Source: an uncultured Sutterella sp. (lineage in GTDB: Bacteria; Pseudomonadota; Gammaproteobacteria; Burkholderiales; Burkholderiaceae_F). Taken from it: DNA of 45,289 nucleotides. The notes beneath the pieces were generated by a model. That model did not search any database. It was not told where the DNA came from and saw only the letters and a list, made by a program, of their open reading frames with translations. A program made the translations under genes and the position numbers. Shown in pieces: positions 26,605-35,191 of this stretch. The stretch lies in the NCBI GenBank assembly GCA_900544345.1, contig UQUR01000011.1, positions 1 through 45,289 of the forward strand, read 5' to 3'. Each line of letters opens with the position of its first letter. Position 1 is the first letter of the stretch.

Positions 26605-26640
26605 GAAAAAACCGCCTGAGAGACCAAGCTTTCAGGCGGC
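26605..26640 (-). terminator. Terminator after pepT
   Basis: CCGCCTGA (26612-26619) pairs with TCAGGCGG (26632-26639), followed on the minus strand by a run of six T. Confidence 0.85.
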
Positions 26641-26664
26641 TTAAAACTCTAGGTGAATTTCTAA

Positions 26665-27951
26665 TTAGTCGAGCTTTTTCACTTCAGCAGACATCTTGCC
26701 CAACATGATGCCCAACTCCAAAGCACGTTGAATGCCGGTAACGGAGAGGCATTCAAAAATGCCGTGGTAGTTCATACCACCGGTGAAAAGGTTAGGCGTA
26801 GGCAAACCGCGGGCAGAAAGACGGGCACCGTCGGTACCACCGCGAACGGGTTTTTCATGAATTTCTACACCGATGCGGCGGTAAGCTTCACGAGCCAAAT
26901 CACACACAGCAGGAGCTTTGTCCAAATAGTTCTTGAGGTTATGGTATTGAACCTTGATGTCAGCCGTCACACGGTTGTCCCAAACCTTGTTCATTTCTTC
27001 AACCATCTTGCGAACGTAGGTCATGCGTTCTTCAAAACGGAAGTTATTGTGATCGCGAATGAGCATCTTCAGATCAACGCCTCGCACAGCACCGGAAATA
27101 CCCATCGGGTGGAAGAAGCCTTCATGGCCTTCGGTCTTTTCAGGAATGGATTCAGCGGGGAGACGGGAGATAAAATCCATTGCCATACGGATAGCATTGA
27201 CCATCTTGTTTTTGGCAGAGCCCGGGTGAGTGTTAAGGCCTTCAAAGTGAACCTTTACCATGGCGGCATTAAAGGTTTCAGTTTCAAAGCCACCTAATTC
27301 GTCACCGTCAAAGGTGTAAGCATATTGAGCACCGAATTCGGCAATATCAAAGTTTTCAGTGCCACGGCCGACTTCTTCATCAGGCGTGATGGCAAAGCAA
27401 AGCTTAGCGTGGGGCACTTCGGGATGTTCAACAAAGTAGCGGGCCGTTTCAACAATAATGGCGATACCGGCCTTGTCGTCAGCACCTAAAAGTGTGGTGC
27501 CGTCCGTAACGACTAACTGTTCGCCGGCGTATTTAGCCACACCGGGGAAGCGTTCCATCGTAAGAACAATATTCTTTTCTTTGTTTAAGACAATGTCACC
27601 GCCCTTGTAGTCGACCACTTGCCACTTAGCGGGATCACCGGAAGCTTCAGGCGAAGTATCCATGTGAGCAATCATGCCCATGGCCGGAGCGCTTTCCAAA
27701 CCAGCCGTGGCAGGCAGGTAGGCAAGCACAATGCCTTTATCAGTAACGCGAACGTCTTTGAGACCCACACTTTCAAATTCAGCCTTTAAAAGCTGAGCAT
27801 AAGCGAGCTGAGTCTCGGTCGAGGGAGCTGTTGTGCTGTTGGGATCAGAGGTCGTGTTGTATTGGGTATAGGACAGGAAGCGTTGCAACACCAGGGGGAG
27901 CTTGGCAAAGCTTTCTGCTGTGTAATTGCCGTAGTAGTCATGCTTTAACAT
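26665..27951 (-). CDS. pepT: Peptidase T (tripeptidase)
   Basis: This 428-residue M20B zinc aminopeptidase removes the N-terminal residue of tripeptides in the cytosol. Motifs are AHMDTSPEASG (His96, Asp98), LLGADDKAGIA (bridging Asp), TPDEEVGRGTENF (catalytic Glu) and RGGTDGARLSARGLPTPNLFTGG. It is about 20 residues longer than E. coli PepT, mainly near TSDPNSTTAPSTETQ. In enterics pepT is induced without oxygen. GAGGTGAACTCCC precedes the ATG. Codon use is strongly biased, pointing to high expression. Confidence 0.95.
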   Translation of the reverse strand: MLKHDYYGNYTAESFAKLPLVLQRFLSYTQYNTTSDPNSTTAPSTETQLAYAQLLKAEFESVGLKDVRVTDKGIVLAYLPATAGLESAPAMGMIAHMDTSPEASGDPAKWQVVDYKGGDIVLNKEKNIVLTMERFPGVAKYAGEQLVVTDGTTLLGADDKAGIAIIVETARYFVEHPEVPHAKLCFAITPDEEVGRGTENFDIAEFGAQYAYTFDGDELGGFETETFNAAMVKVHFEGLNTHPGSAKNKMVNAIRMAMDFISRLPAESIPEKTEGHEGFFHPMGISGAVRGVDLKMLIRDHNNFRFEERMTYVRKMVEEMNKVWDNRVTADIKVQYHNLKNYLDKAPAVCDLAREAYRRIGVEIHEKPVRGGTDGARLSARGLPTPNLFTGGMNYHGIFECLSVTGIQRALELGIMLGKMSAEVKKLD

Positions 27952-28111
27952 GGGAGTTCACCTCTAAATAAAAGAAATGCGTCAGACATCGGCGCAAAAA
28001 ACTTCGTCGATTCTACTGAACCATGCTCTTTGTTAAGTACAGAATATAGGTTAATTTGCTTAAGCTCAAATGCTTATGAAATTTAACAATGCTTAGGGGT
28101 TTTAACCTATT

Positions 28112-28139
28112 TTTACAGCTAGTTACTTTTACCTATAAT
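28112..28139 (+). promoter_or_regulatory. Promoter of the DcuC gene
   Basis: TTTACA (28112-28117) and a perfect TATAAT (28134-28139) are 16 bases apart. The 80-base leader holds a hairpin GGCCGCA/TGCGGTC. I see no FNR box (TTGAT-N4-ATCAA) nearby. Confidence 0.6.
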
Positions 28140-28219
28140 CGCCAAGACTTTTTGTCAAAACAGGTTGTCGGCCGCAATCGGTGCGGTCGATCTCATTTCT
28201 ATCCAATTCGGAGAACAAC

Positions 28220-29485
28220 ATGACTTGGACTATGTGGGCTGCTTTGATCGTGGTTGTGGGCACGGTCTGGGCTCTTATCAAGCGCTATGAAACGCGTTTG
28301 GTGCTCTTGACATCCGGCTTGATCATGACCATCCTGTCCTTGGACCCGATGGCTGCTTTTGCGCAGTTTGACAAGTCGATGACCAACAACTCGCTGATCA
28401 TCGTGATCTGCTCGTCGATGGGTTTTGCCGCGACGATGAACCTGACCAAATGCGACCTGCATTTGGTTTCTCTTTTGACGAAGCCTTTGAATAAGTTAGG
28501 GCTCTTGCTCTTGCCGTGCTGCATGATCGTAACCGGTATTACTTCTTTGGCTATTTCTTCTCTTTCTGGTATGTGCGCTGCTATCGGTCCGACGATCGTT
28601 GCTTTGATGATCCGCGCCGGTTTCCGTCCTGCCATGGCCGCTGCCACGGTGATCTGCTCGACGCTGCCTTCTTTCTGGTCTCCGGGCTCTTCTCACAACG
28701 GCTTTGTCGCTAAGCTTGCTGAATGGCCTGTGATGGACTTCGTGACCTACACGGGTTTCCGTACGCTTTTGATCTCTTTCGTTTGTATCGTTTTCCTGAT
28801 GGTTGCCTGCATTATCTTCGGTGACTTCAAGAAGGGTGGTTTTGAAAACGACGGCGTTCACAAGAGCAATGTTGAATTGCCTGAAAACCCGAACGTGCTC
28901 TGGGCTTTTGCTCCGCTTCTTCCGGTGGTGCTCTTGTTCGTGATCGCTTTCTGGTTCCCGAATGTGAAGATGAGCGTGGCAACGGCCATGTTGTTCGGCT
29001 TCATTTACACCATGATTGTGACTCGTTCCAATCCTGCTGAATTGGTCAAGAAGTTCTTCGACGGTATGGGCCACGGCTACGGTAGCATCATCGGTTTGAT
29101 CATTGCCGCTGGTGTGTTTGCTGCCGGTCTTCGTACGTGCGGTGTGATCGACGTCTTTGTTGAATACCTCAAGAACTCCTCCGAAGTCGCTAAGCTCGGT
29201 GCCGCTATCGGCCCGATGGCTTTGGGTATTATGACCGGTTCCGGTGACGCCGCAGGCTTTGCATTTAACGAAGCTGTGACACCTCATGCTCCTGAATTTG
29301 GCATGACGGTTCCTGACTTGGGTTACTTGGCTATTGTGTCTGCTACCTTAGGTCGTGTGTCTTCTCCGATCGCTGCAGGTGTGATCATTATTGCCGGTAT
29401 TGCTAATGTTTCGCCGATCGAAGTGATTAAACGTTCGCTTCCGGTGAACGCGGCTGTGATGGTCTTCCTGTACTTCATCAGCTAA
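28220..29485 (+). CDS. dcuC: DcuC-family C4-dicarboxylate transporter
   Basis: This 421-residue inner-membrane protein has about 11-12 hydrophobic helices and the DcuC-type segments LIIVICSSMGFAATM, STLPSFWSPGSSHNGFV and GSGDAAGFAFNEAVTPHA. DcuC proteins move fumarate, malate or succinate, typically succinate efflux in anaerobic growth. I use the ATG at 28220 because GGAGA lies six bases before it; an upstream ATG at 28181 has no ribosome site. It is a single gene with strong codon bias and two hairpins downstream. The exact substrate is inferred from the family. Confidence 0.88.
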   Translation: MTWTMWAALIVVVGTVWALIKRYETRLVLLTSGLIMTILSLDPMAAFAQFDKSMTNNSLIIVICSSMGFAATMNLTKCDLHLVSLLTKPLNKLGLLLLPCCMIVTGITSLAISSLSGMCAAIGPTIVALMIRAGFRPAMAAATVICSTLPSFWSPGSSHNGFVAKLAEWPVMDFVTYTGFRTLLISFVCIVFLMVACIIFGDFKKGGFENDGVHKSNVELPENPNVLWAFAPLLPVVLLFVIAFWFPNVKMSVATAMLFGFIYTMIVTRSNPAELVKKFFDGMGHGYGSIIGLIIAAGVFAAGLRTCGVIDVFVEYLKNSSEVAKLGAAIGPMALGIMTGSGDAAGFAFNEAVTPHAPEFGMTVPDLGYLAIVSATLGRVSSPIAAGVIIIAGIANVSPIEVIKRSLPVNAAVMVFLYFIS

Positions 29486-29498
29486 AACCAACAAGAAA

Positions 29499-29570
29499 TG
29501 TGCCCATTCCCCTATGGGCACAGTTGCTTGATGAATCCGCCCGGTCTCCCCACAAGAGCCGGGCGATTTT
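29499..29570 (+). terminator. Tandem hairpins after dcuC
   Basis: Hairpin 1 is TGTGCCCAT/ATGGGCACA (29499-29522). Hairpin 2 is CGCCCGG/CCGGGCG (29538-29565), followed by ATTTT. They lie between the converging dcuC and thiC. Confidence 0.75.
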
Positions 29571-29574
29571 GTGG

Positions 29575-31155
29575 CTATTTAAAAAGTTCCCGTGCGATTT
29601 TCATGGGACAAAAATTCGGACCGCACATGGAACAAAAGTGACTTTGCTCAGCGCCTGATCCAGGAAGCGTTTCAGAACGCATTTTCCGAGACTTCTCTGG
29701 AAAAAGTGACAAGGCATACTGATCATCCCAACGAAACTCAAAACGAGCCATGCTCATTAATGCATCAAGAATCTCGGCACCAGCCACGCCTCGAGCGATG
29801 TCGGCAGCGTGTGCTGCTATTTTGAAAGCAGCCATGGCTTCGGAAACATCTTGGCGATCGGGCAGACCAAGATGCTCCTTAGGAGTCACGTAGCAAAGCA
29901 TCGCAGCTCCCGAAGCTGCAATGGCGTTTGCGCCAATAGCGGCAGTAATATGGTCGTTTCCGGCTCCGATATCGGTCACAAGAGGTCCAAGAGTATAGAA
30001 CGGTGCATGATTGCACCAAGAACGTTCTAAAAAGGCATTACTTTCGATTTCAGAGCTACGAATGTGACCAGGTCCTTCGATCATGACTTGCACATTAAAT
30101 TCTGAAGCTTCTCTATTGAGTTCTCCTAATGTTTTTAATTCTGCTAATTGAGCTGCATCGCTGCCATCTAAAATTGAGCCCGGTCGCAGTCCGTCGCCAA
30201 GCGATAAAGTGAGATCGTAATGACGGGCGATTTCTAATATTTCCCGAAAGTGGGTGAAAAGGAAGTTTTCTTCTTTTTTTAAGTGCATCCATTGCGCAAG
30301 GATACCGCCGCCTCTAGACACAATACCGCAAAACCGATTGCGCGTAAGCTCTACGTGAGATCGTAATATTCCTGCATGGATAGTCATGTAGTCAACACCT
30401 TGCTCGGCCTGCTCTTGCATGACTTCAGCAAACAGGTTCCAGGAGATATTTTCTATGCTTTTAGCTCTTTGCAGAACCTCGTATATTGGAACTGTGCCGA
30501 CAGGAACAGGACTGACGTTTAATATGGCTTTGCGAATTTCAGTGATGTGTTCTCCTACAGATAAATCCATTACTGTATCTGCACCGTTTTTTATTACTTC
30601 GAAAAGTTTTTCTATTTCTGATTCACTTTTAACCTTTACGGCATCAGAACTGCCGATATTGGCATTAATTTTTGTTTTAAATGCCGAGCCGATAATCATT
30701 GGTCGGGCATTGATGTGTAGAAAATTTAAAGGCAGTACTGCCCGTCGGGCAGCAATCTCTTGCCTGACAAATTCAGGAGTTATTCGAGGATATCGGTCAA
30801 TGACAGCTTGGAGTTTTTTGCTCAGTTTCGGATTACGGAGTCGAGGCAACTCTTCCCGCAGTCTATTGAGCATTGTGCCTTCAGTGACAGCAACGTAGTG
30901 CATCTCAGGTGTTATTTCGCCTCTATGAGCAGATTCTAATTGAGTGCAAGCGCCTGGTTTGGGGCGAGAACGGGGTATAGTAAGGCAAGAATTTAGATAC
31001 GGTTTGTACAGGGTCGGATTTTTGCCGCCTCCAAATGCTTGGGCAGTATCGTGAAGCTTAATGAGTTGAAAAGGGACGTTTTCTCCTGCCAGTGTTTTCT
31101 CCATCAAAACTTGAACGGTCGAGGAGTTGTTATTTAAAGATAGTGGACGATGCAT
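29575..31155 (-). CDS. thiC: Phosphomethylpyrimidine synthase
   Basis: This 526-residue radical-SAM enzyme turns aminoimidazole ribotide into the pyrimidine half of thiamine. The C-terminal cluster motif is CSMCGPNFCPM (CxxCx4C), which binds [4Fe-4S]. Other family pieces are TIHAGILRSH, SRGGGILAQWM, SLGDGLRPGS, EGPGHI and LGPLVTDIGAGNDHI. I start at the ATG at 31155, with GGAGG five bases upstream, rather than the TTG at 31185. A TPP riboswitch lies upstream. No other thiamine gene is in the window, and the gene stands alone. Confidence 0.96.
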   Translation of the reverse strand: MHRPLSLNNNSSTVQVLMEKTLAGENVPFQLIKLHDTAQAFGGGKNPTLYKPYLNSCLTIPRSRPKPGACTQLESAHRGEITPEMHYVAVTEGTMLNRLREELPRLRNPKLSKKLQAVIDRYPRITPEFVRQEIAARRAVLPLNFLHINARPMIIGSAFKTKINANIGSSDAVKVKSESEIEKLFEVIKNGADTVMDLSVGEHITEIRKAILNVSPVPVGTVPIYEVLQRAKSIENISWNLFAEVMQEQAEQGVDYMTIHAGILRSHVELTRNRFCGIVSRGGGILAQWMHLKKEENFLFTHFREILEIARHYDLTLSLGDGLRPGSILDGSDAAQLAELKTLGELNREASEFNVQVMIEGPGHIRSSEIESNAFLERSWCNHAPFYTLGPLVTDIGAGNDHITAAIGANAIAASGAAMLCYVTPKEHLGLPDRQDVSEAMAAFKIAAHAADIARGVAGAEILDALMSMARFEFRWDDQYALSLFPEKSRKMRSETLPGSGAEQSHFCSMCGPNFCPMKIARELFK

Positions 31156-31206
31156 GGTTGCCTCCATAACCAAGGAGGACTCCAATGCGGATTAGGCACA
31201 GAGGTT

Positions 31207-31300
31207 AGAAAAACGTTTCGCGCCGCAGGTTTTAACCTGATCCGCTGATTGGGAGTATTTCTCAACGGTCAGAACTGACCGTACCTCCAACGTTTCGAAG
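31207..31300 (-). promoter_or_regulatory. TPP riboswitch (THI element) of thiC
   Basis: Minus-strand RNA shows the THI core GATCAGGTTAAAACCTGCG (31224-31242) and a TTGAGA segment matching the conserved CUGAGA. A P2-like GGAG/CUCC and a P3-like ACGGTCAG/CTGACCGT hairpin are present. The outer P1 stem pairs GAAACGTT with AACGTTTT; its 3' strand runs into TTTTT, so closing P1 could double as a terminator. Thiamine pyrophosphate binding would reduce thiC expression. Confidence 0.9.
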
Positions 31301-31310
31301 TTAATTTAGC

Positions 31311-31344
31311 AAAAAAACTTCGGACTGACAAAGTCAGTCCGAAG
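31311..31344 (-). terminator. Terminator of the C69 dipeptidase gene
   Basis: A perfect 12-pair stem CTTCGGACTGAC/GTCAGTCCGAAG (31318-31344, loop of three) is followed by seven T on the minus strand. Confidence 0.92.
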
Positions 31345-31371
31345 CACTGCTTCTAGAGTAAGCGAGGGAAG

Positions 31372-33123
31372 TTAGGCAACAAACTTCACCGTATCCATTG
31401 CAACAAAGCGGATGCAATTGCAGATGCCACGCAGGTAGGTATCAATTTCGGCACCAGGGATGCCAAATTGAGCTACATCGTGAGCGTTGAAGGTCAGCAC
31501 ACAGTCCATGATGCCGTCGTTGTCCACGTCTTCAAAACGGTGAGCGATCGGATGAGCTGGTGCATTAACGGATTCTTTCTTACCGGTAAAGCCCAAGCTC
31601 CAGTAGACTGTTTCCATGTCAAGACCGGTGACATCAAAGTCAGCACTGCCATAAAGCACTACTTCAACCTGAGCATCCTTGGAAACAGACAGTTCATCGG
31701 CTTCCACACTCATCATGTGAAGACTGATTTGTTTGAGCATCTTTTCCCAAGTTTCATCTGCTTGAGCACATTCACGGGCAGTGAATTCTCCGAGATATTG
31801 ACGGGCGGCTTCACGATCAAGCGTCTTGGCGTGGGCGACAGCTTCAGCATAGTCCGCATTGAGTTTGGCTTCAAACTTCTTTTGCGTGCGCAAAATACCG
31901 GGTAAAAGACCGCGGTTAAAGTTTGTTAATTCGCCGATTGTGGCATAGATGAAGTAGCTCTTATCCAAATCGTAGTCAAGATAATGAGGCTCAAGATGGA
32001 AGTGGTTCTTGCGGGCTTCATCAATTGTCATCCATTGATAGCCTTCAGGAATCACGCCAGACATCGGGAACCAGGGCAGGTAGATACCGGTGTCCTGATA
32101 GCTCGTGCAGCGCCACATTGTGTTATAGATCGGATCTTCAGCCAAGTCCATCACCCAGGATTCACGCGTTTGAGAACGGGAAATGTCACGGGCAGAGACG
32201 TGGAATGCATCTTCACGGCCGTCTCCGCGCGTGGCGTAAGATTCGTAGCAGGTCAAGCGTAACACGTCACGGACTTCTTCCCAGCCCATGGGGTTAGCAG
32301 GAGCGAGCAATTCCGGATAATGCAATTCATCCTTGTAGTAATCGCCCGTAATTGCCCACCAGCCAAGACGCATACGGCGAGATTTTGTCGGAGCATGACG
32401 GTTTTCGTCACTTTGGTAAGCCATGGCGAAGTCAAAATCACTGTAGTCGCCCGGCACCTTCGGTGTATAACGGCCCTTCTTGATGGCGTATTCAATCAGG
32501 TCTGCCGGAGCAATCACGTTTTCATGGTCGTTGAGGTCAACGTGACGAATGGCGAGCATGTTGGAAATCAGCATCACTTTGTCATCGGGGATGCGCTTGG
32601 CAACATAGTGATGGCCTTTTACAACGTTTAAGCACCAGGCTTCATTTTTATCGGCAACCGTGTAGTTGCGAGCAGAGCCGAAGTAGCCGTATTCGTCAAG
32701 TAACTTGGCAGCGATTTCCATCGCTTCACGAGCCGTGTGAGCCCGTTCGGCCATGATACGGCGAAGCAGGAAACCCACTCCGCCTTCTTTCAAACCCAAA
32801 GAGGCCTCGTCGGGATCATCTCCGTCAAAAGAAGAACCACCGCCGTTAGAGCAAATCACCAGACCGGCCTCATTTGCATAACCTTGGTCGAAAGAAGAAC
32901 CGTCGATTTGGATCATGTTAGACCAATACGTAGCAACCGTTTCGGCTGCTTCGGGCACTTGGGCACGACCCGGTTCGGCAACGAGCACGTCACCGGCGGC
33001 GTGCTTGCCGCCCGGGACATAAAATTGTTGGTGAAAAACACGTCCGCCCGAATCCTCATTATGGCCGACGATGACGCGGCCCGTTTTGGATACGGCCTTA
33101 CCGACGATAACAGTGGTACACAT
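31372..33123 (-). CDS. C69-family dipeptidase (Ntn hydrolase)
   Basis: This 583-residue enzyme of the PepD/C69 family splits dipeptides. The product begins M-C-T-T-V-I-V-G, and after Met removal Cys2 becomes the N-terminal nucleophile. This fixes the start at 33123, supported by AAAGGAGAA eight bases before; the longer ORF upstream is not translated. Further family parts are GHNEDSGGRVFH, SNGGGSSFDGDDPDEA and the ARNYTVADKNEAW segment near 155. No signal peptide is seen, so it acts in the cytosol. Strong codon bias implies abundance. With PepT and the M20 enzymes it supports growth on peptides. Confidence 0.93.
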   Translation of the reverse strand: MCTTVIVGKAVSKTGRVIVGHNEDSGGRVFHQQFYVPGGKHAAGDVLVAEPGRAQVPEAAETVATYWSNMIQIDGSSFDQGYANEAGLVICSNGGGSSFDGDDPDEASLGLKEGGVGFLLRRIMAERAHTAREAMEIAAKLLDEYGYFGSARNYTVADKNEAWCLNVVKGHHYVAKRIPDDKVMLISNMLAIRHVDLNDHENVIAPADLIEYAIKKGRYTPKVPGDYSDFDFAMAYQSDENRHAPTKSRRMRLGWWAITGDYYKDELHYPELLAPANPMGWEEVRDVLRLTCYESYATRGDGREDAFHVSARDISRSQTRESWVMDLAEDPIYNTMWRCTSYQDTGIYLPWFPMSGVIPEGYQWMTIDEARKNHFHLEPHYLDYDLDKSYFIYATIGELTNFNRGLLPGILRTQKKFEAKLNADYAEAVAHAKTLDREAARQYLGEFTARECAQADETWEKMLKQISLHMMSVEADELSVSKDAQVEVVLYGSADFDVTGLDMETVYWSLGFTGKKESVNAPAHPIAHRFEDVDNDGIMDCVLTFNAHDVAQFGIPGAEIDTYLRGICNCIRFVAMDTVKFVA

Positions 33124-33150
33124 GGATGATTCTCCTTTCTGGTGTACAAA

Positions 33151-33181
33151 ATAATAGGAAACCCGTTTAATAAACGGGCAA
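33151..33181 (-). promoter_or_regulatory. Promoter with palindromic operator before the C69 gene
   Basis: On the minus strand TTGCCC (33176-33181) and TATTAT (33151-33156) are 19 bases apart. The spacer and the edge of the -35 box hold a 17-base palindrome, CCCGTTTA-A-TAAACGGG (33162-33178). A 19-base spacer with an internal palindrome is characteristic of MerR-type regulated promoters, though a simple repressor site is equally possible. Confidence 0.45.
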
Positions 33182-33214
33182 AAAGAACTGGGCAATATTA
33201 GCAAGACAGGGGTA

Positions 33215-33254
33215 AAAAAAGAGCGGTCTAAGCGTAAATGCTTATATGACCGCC
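33215..33254 (-). terminator. Terminator of the DUF486 gene
   Basis: GCGGTC (33224-33229) pairs with GACCGC (33249-33254), with an inner AAGC/GCTT pairing, then seven T on the minus strand. Confidence 0.85.
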
Positions 33255-33278
33255 AATCGAAATCAAACAGATGTGTTT

Positions 33279-33635
33279 TTAGTTCCAGTCATGGAAAATG
33301 ATAAAAGCTGCCGCCATGATCATGATGAAACCCACAACGTAGTTCCATTTTAAAGGTTCACCCAGGTAGATCACGGAAAAGCCCATGAAAATAGTCAGAG
33401 AAATGACTTCCTGGATAGTTTTTAATTCAGCTGCACTGAAATAACCATAGCCGTATCGATTGGCAGGAACCTGGAAACAATATTCAAAAAAGGCAATAAG
33501 CCAGCTGATGATGACAATGTGCCAAAGCGTGACCTTAGGAAACTTTAAATGGCCATACCAGGCAAAAGTCATAAAAAGGTTGGAGCACAGCAAAAGCCCG
33601 ATAGTGACAACCGGAACCGGCAAATGCGACAACAT
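33279..33635 (-). CDS. DUF486 small membrane protein (DMT-like)
   Basis: This 118-residue protein has four hydrophobic helices (about 8-27, 38-54, 75-90 and 97-113) and the family segments LFMTFAWYGHLKF, WLIAFFEYCFQVPANRYGY and FMGFSVIYLGEPLKWNY. DUF486 proteins are four-helix members related to drug/metabolite transporters; no substrate is established. It is a single gene with its own terminator. Confidence 0.9.
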   Translation of the reverse strand: MLSHLPVPVVTIGLLLCSNLFMTFAWYGHLKFPKVTLWHIVIISWLIAFFEYCFQVPANRYGYGYFSAAELKTIQEVISLTIFMGFSVIYLGEPLKWNYVVGFIMIMAAAFIIFHDWN

Positions 33636-33970
33636 GGAAAAATCCCTTTTAATAATATTTGTACGAGAGCGCGATTATAGGATGAGGGACTTGAAGCTGC
33701 AACGATCCGAAACTCTTTATAGTGACAACTGATTAAAAGACCAGCAGCCGTATAGAGTTTTCCACCAGACTGAATTGTAAACGGGCCGTTTTTATTGGCT
33801 GCCCCAATTAAAGGCGTGCGAGCTGGAGCAATTAACAAAACAGACTAATCTATCCCAGGGTGCGCAGATCATATTAAGGAAGTTTCTGTTTTTTTTATCA
33901 AACACCAAAAACTTCCTATCTATGAGAGAAAATACAATAGTGTTTTACAGATTGAACTTTATCTATTTAA
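33636..33970. other. Non-coding gap
   Basis: No convincing gene is present. A minus-strand frame of 89 codons (33569-33838) overlaps the DUF486 start and lacks a ribosome site. The only structure is a loose inverted repeat, AGGAAGTTT (33877-33885) with AAACTTCCT (33909-33917), around an A/T-rich loop, possibly a weak terminator for the MarR-GNAT gene. Confidence 0.5.
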
Positions 33971-34900
33971 TTAATGTTCAACTGACATTCGCATTTCAAT
34001 TTCTACGACATTGTTTCTCCATTGATGGTTTTCGCTCTGGGAAACGATCTCAAATCCTAATTTTTTGTACAGAGACAGAGCAGTTTTTAAGTCGCCCGCT
34101 GTACCTAGCTCAATATTTTTAAAGCCCTTATTTTTACAATAGTCAATGGCATCGTTTATGAGTTGCTTGCCAAGCCCCAGCCCTCTGAAGGCAGGATCAA
34201 GCAAAAACCAGCGAAGCAGAGCGGTTTCACCTTTACCGACTACGGCAATAGTACCGATTAACTCTCGCTCATACTCTGCGATCCATATTCGATCATTGAT
34301 AGGATCGTAGTGGTTAATGAATTCAAAAAATGTTTTAGCAACATAACCCTCAAAAGACAATCCATAGCCAAATTCCTGTGCATAAAGACGGCCGTGCATG
34401 CTGATAATCTGCCCCATATCGCCTGGCTTGATATTGTGTCTGATAGTGACTTTCTTTTTATCTAAAGCTTCTTGGGTAATAATGCGCTGCACCGAGGAGA
34501 TGCTCTTAAAGAGCTTTTCTTTATTTTCTTTACTCAATGGCTCAATGAGACTGAGAATTTGCTTATTGGAGCGGCTATCCATTTCAGCGATATAAGCTGA
34601 ACCTTTCGCTGTCATGTCCAATAGCTGTATGCGTTTATCTTCTGTTGAGGGACTTTTATAAATTAAGCCTTCGTTGACGAGCTTAGTAAGAATGCGGCTT
34701 AAATACCCCTTATCCATCAAAAGGCATTTACTGAGTTCGGTTGCTGTACAGAGTGCTCTGTGACTGATTTCAAAGAGGATTCGAACCTCAGCCAAAGAGT
34801 GTTTGCCTCCTAACAGATGATGGTCCAAAAGACCTAACACGTTGGTGTAGGTTCGATTAAATAGTCTGATCTTTTGCGTCAGTTCTCTATCACAACTCAT
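33971..34900 (-). CDS. MarR-type regulator fused to GNAT acetyltransferase
   Basis: This 309-residue fusion has a MarR winged-helix domain at about 1-140 (ATELSKCLLMDKGYLSRIL as the recognition region, then KSPSTEDKRIQLLDMTAKG as the wing). A GNAT domain follows at about 150-305 with the acetyl-CoA loop RGLGLGKQL and the closing YKKLGFE. MarR-GNAT fusions are a recognised architecture; the acceptor molecule is unknown. The upstream region holds two palindromes that are probably its own operators. It is more AT-rich than most of its neighbours, which may indicate transfer. Confidence 0.92.
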   Translation of the reverse strand: MSCDRELTQKIRLFNRTYTNVLGLLDHHLLGGKHSLAEVRILFEISHRALCTATELSKCLLMDKGYLSRILTKLVNEGLIYKSPSTEDKRIQLLDMTAKGSAYIAEMDSRSNKQILSLIEPLSKENKEKLFKSISSVQRIITQEALDKKKVTIRHNIKPGDMGQIISMHGRLYAQEFGYGLSFEGYVAKTFFEFINHYDPINDRIWIAEYERELIGTIAVVGKGETALLRWFLLDPAFRGLGLGKQLINDAIDYCKNKGFKNIELGTAGDLKTALSLYKKLGFEIVSQSENHQWRNNVVEIEMRMSVEH

Positions 34901-34920
34901 TTAATAAACCTCTAATATAA

Positions 34921-34959
34921 TTGATAATATCAATTAATATAGTTGTATATGTCAACTAA
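34921..34959. promoter_or_regulatory. Two operator palindromes before the MarR-GNAT gene
   Basis: ATTGATA-A-TATCAAT (34921-34935) is a perfect palindrome. TAGTTG-N7-CAACTA (34941-34959) is a second. Their centres are 22 bases apart, two helical turns, and both lie within 60 bases of the start codon. This spacing suits two regulator dimers on one face of the DNA, so autorepression is likely. Confidence 0.6.
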
Positions 34960-35042
34960 TATTGTATTGTAAAACTTTCAAATCGTGTATGAGATGGTTT
35001 GTTAGAAAATAGTGAAGATAGATGTAGCGTTACAAACGAAAA

Positions 35043-35067
35043 GAGGGGAAGCTTTTGACTTCCCCTC
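35043..35067 (-). terminator. Terminator of tRNA-Arg copy 2
   Basis: GAGGGGAAG/CTTCCCCTC (35043-35051 with 35059-35067) is followed by TTTT on the minus strand. Confidence 0.85.
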
Positions 35068-35074
35068 AGAAATT

Positions 35075-35151
35075 TGGTGCGCCGGGTAGGATTCGAACCC
35101 GCGACCCCCTGGTTCGTAGCCAGGTACTCTATCCAACTGAGCTACCGGCGC
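35075..35151 (-). tRNA. tRNA-Arg (anticodon ACG), copy 2
   Basis: This is identical over all 77 bases, including encoded CCA, to the copy at 24072-24148. It lies 36 bases after the nitroreductase gene but has its own promoter and terminator. Confidence 0.97.
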
Positions 35152-35162
35152 GTAGGGTCGTA

Positions 35163-35191
35163 ATGTTACGCATCTCAGATGACTTTGTCAA
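35163..35191 (-). promoter_or_regulatory. Promoter of tRNA-Arg copy 2
   Basis: On the minus strand a consensus TTGACA (35186-35191) and TAACAT (35163-35168) are 17 bases apart. The -35 box overlaps the stop codon of the nitroreductase gene. Confidence 0.7.

Noticed and set aside
33569..33838. 89-codon minus-strand ORF upstream of the DUF486 gene
   Set aside because: Its second half is the DUF486 gene in another frame, it has no ribosome site, and the product is unlike any family I know.
24072..35151. Genomic island flanked by tRNA direct repeats
   Set aside because: The block has no integrase or mobility gene, contains core genes such as lpxH and thiC, and each tRNA has its own promoter and terminator.
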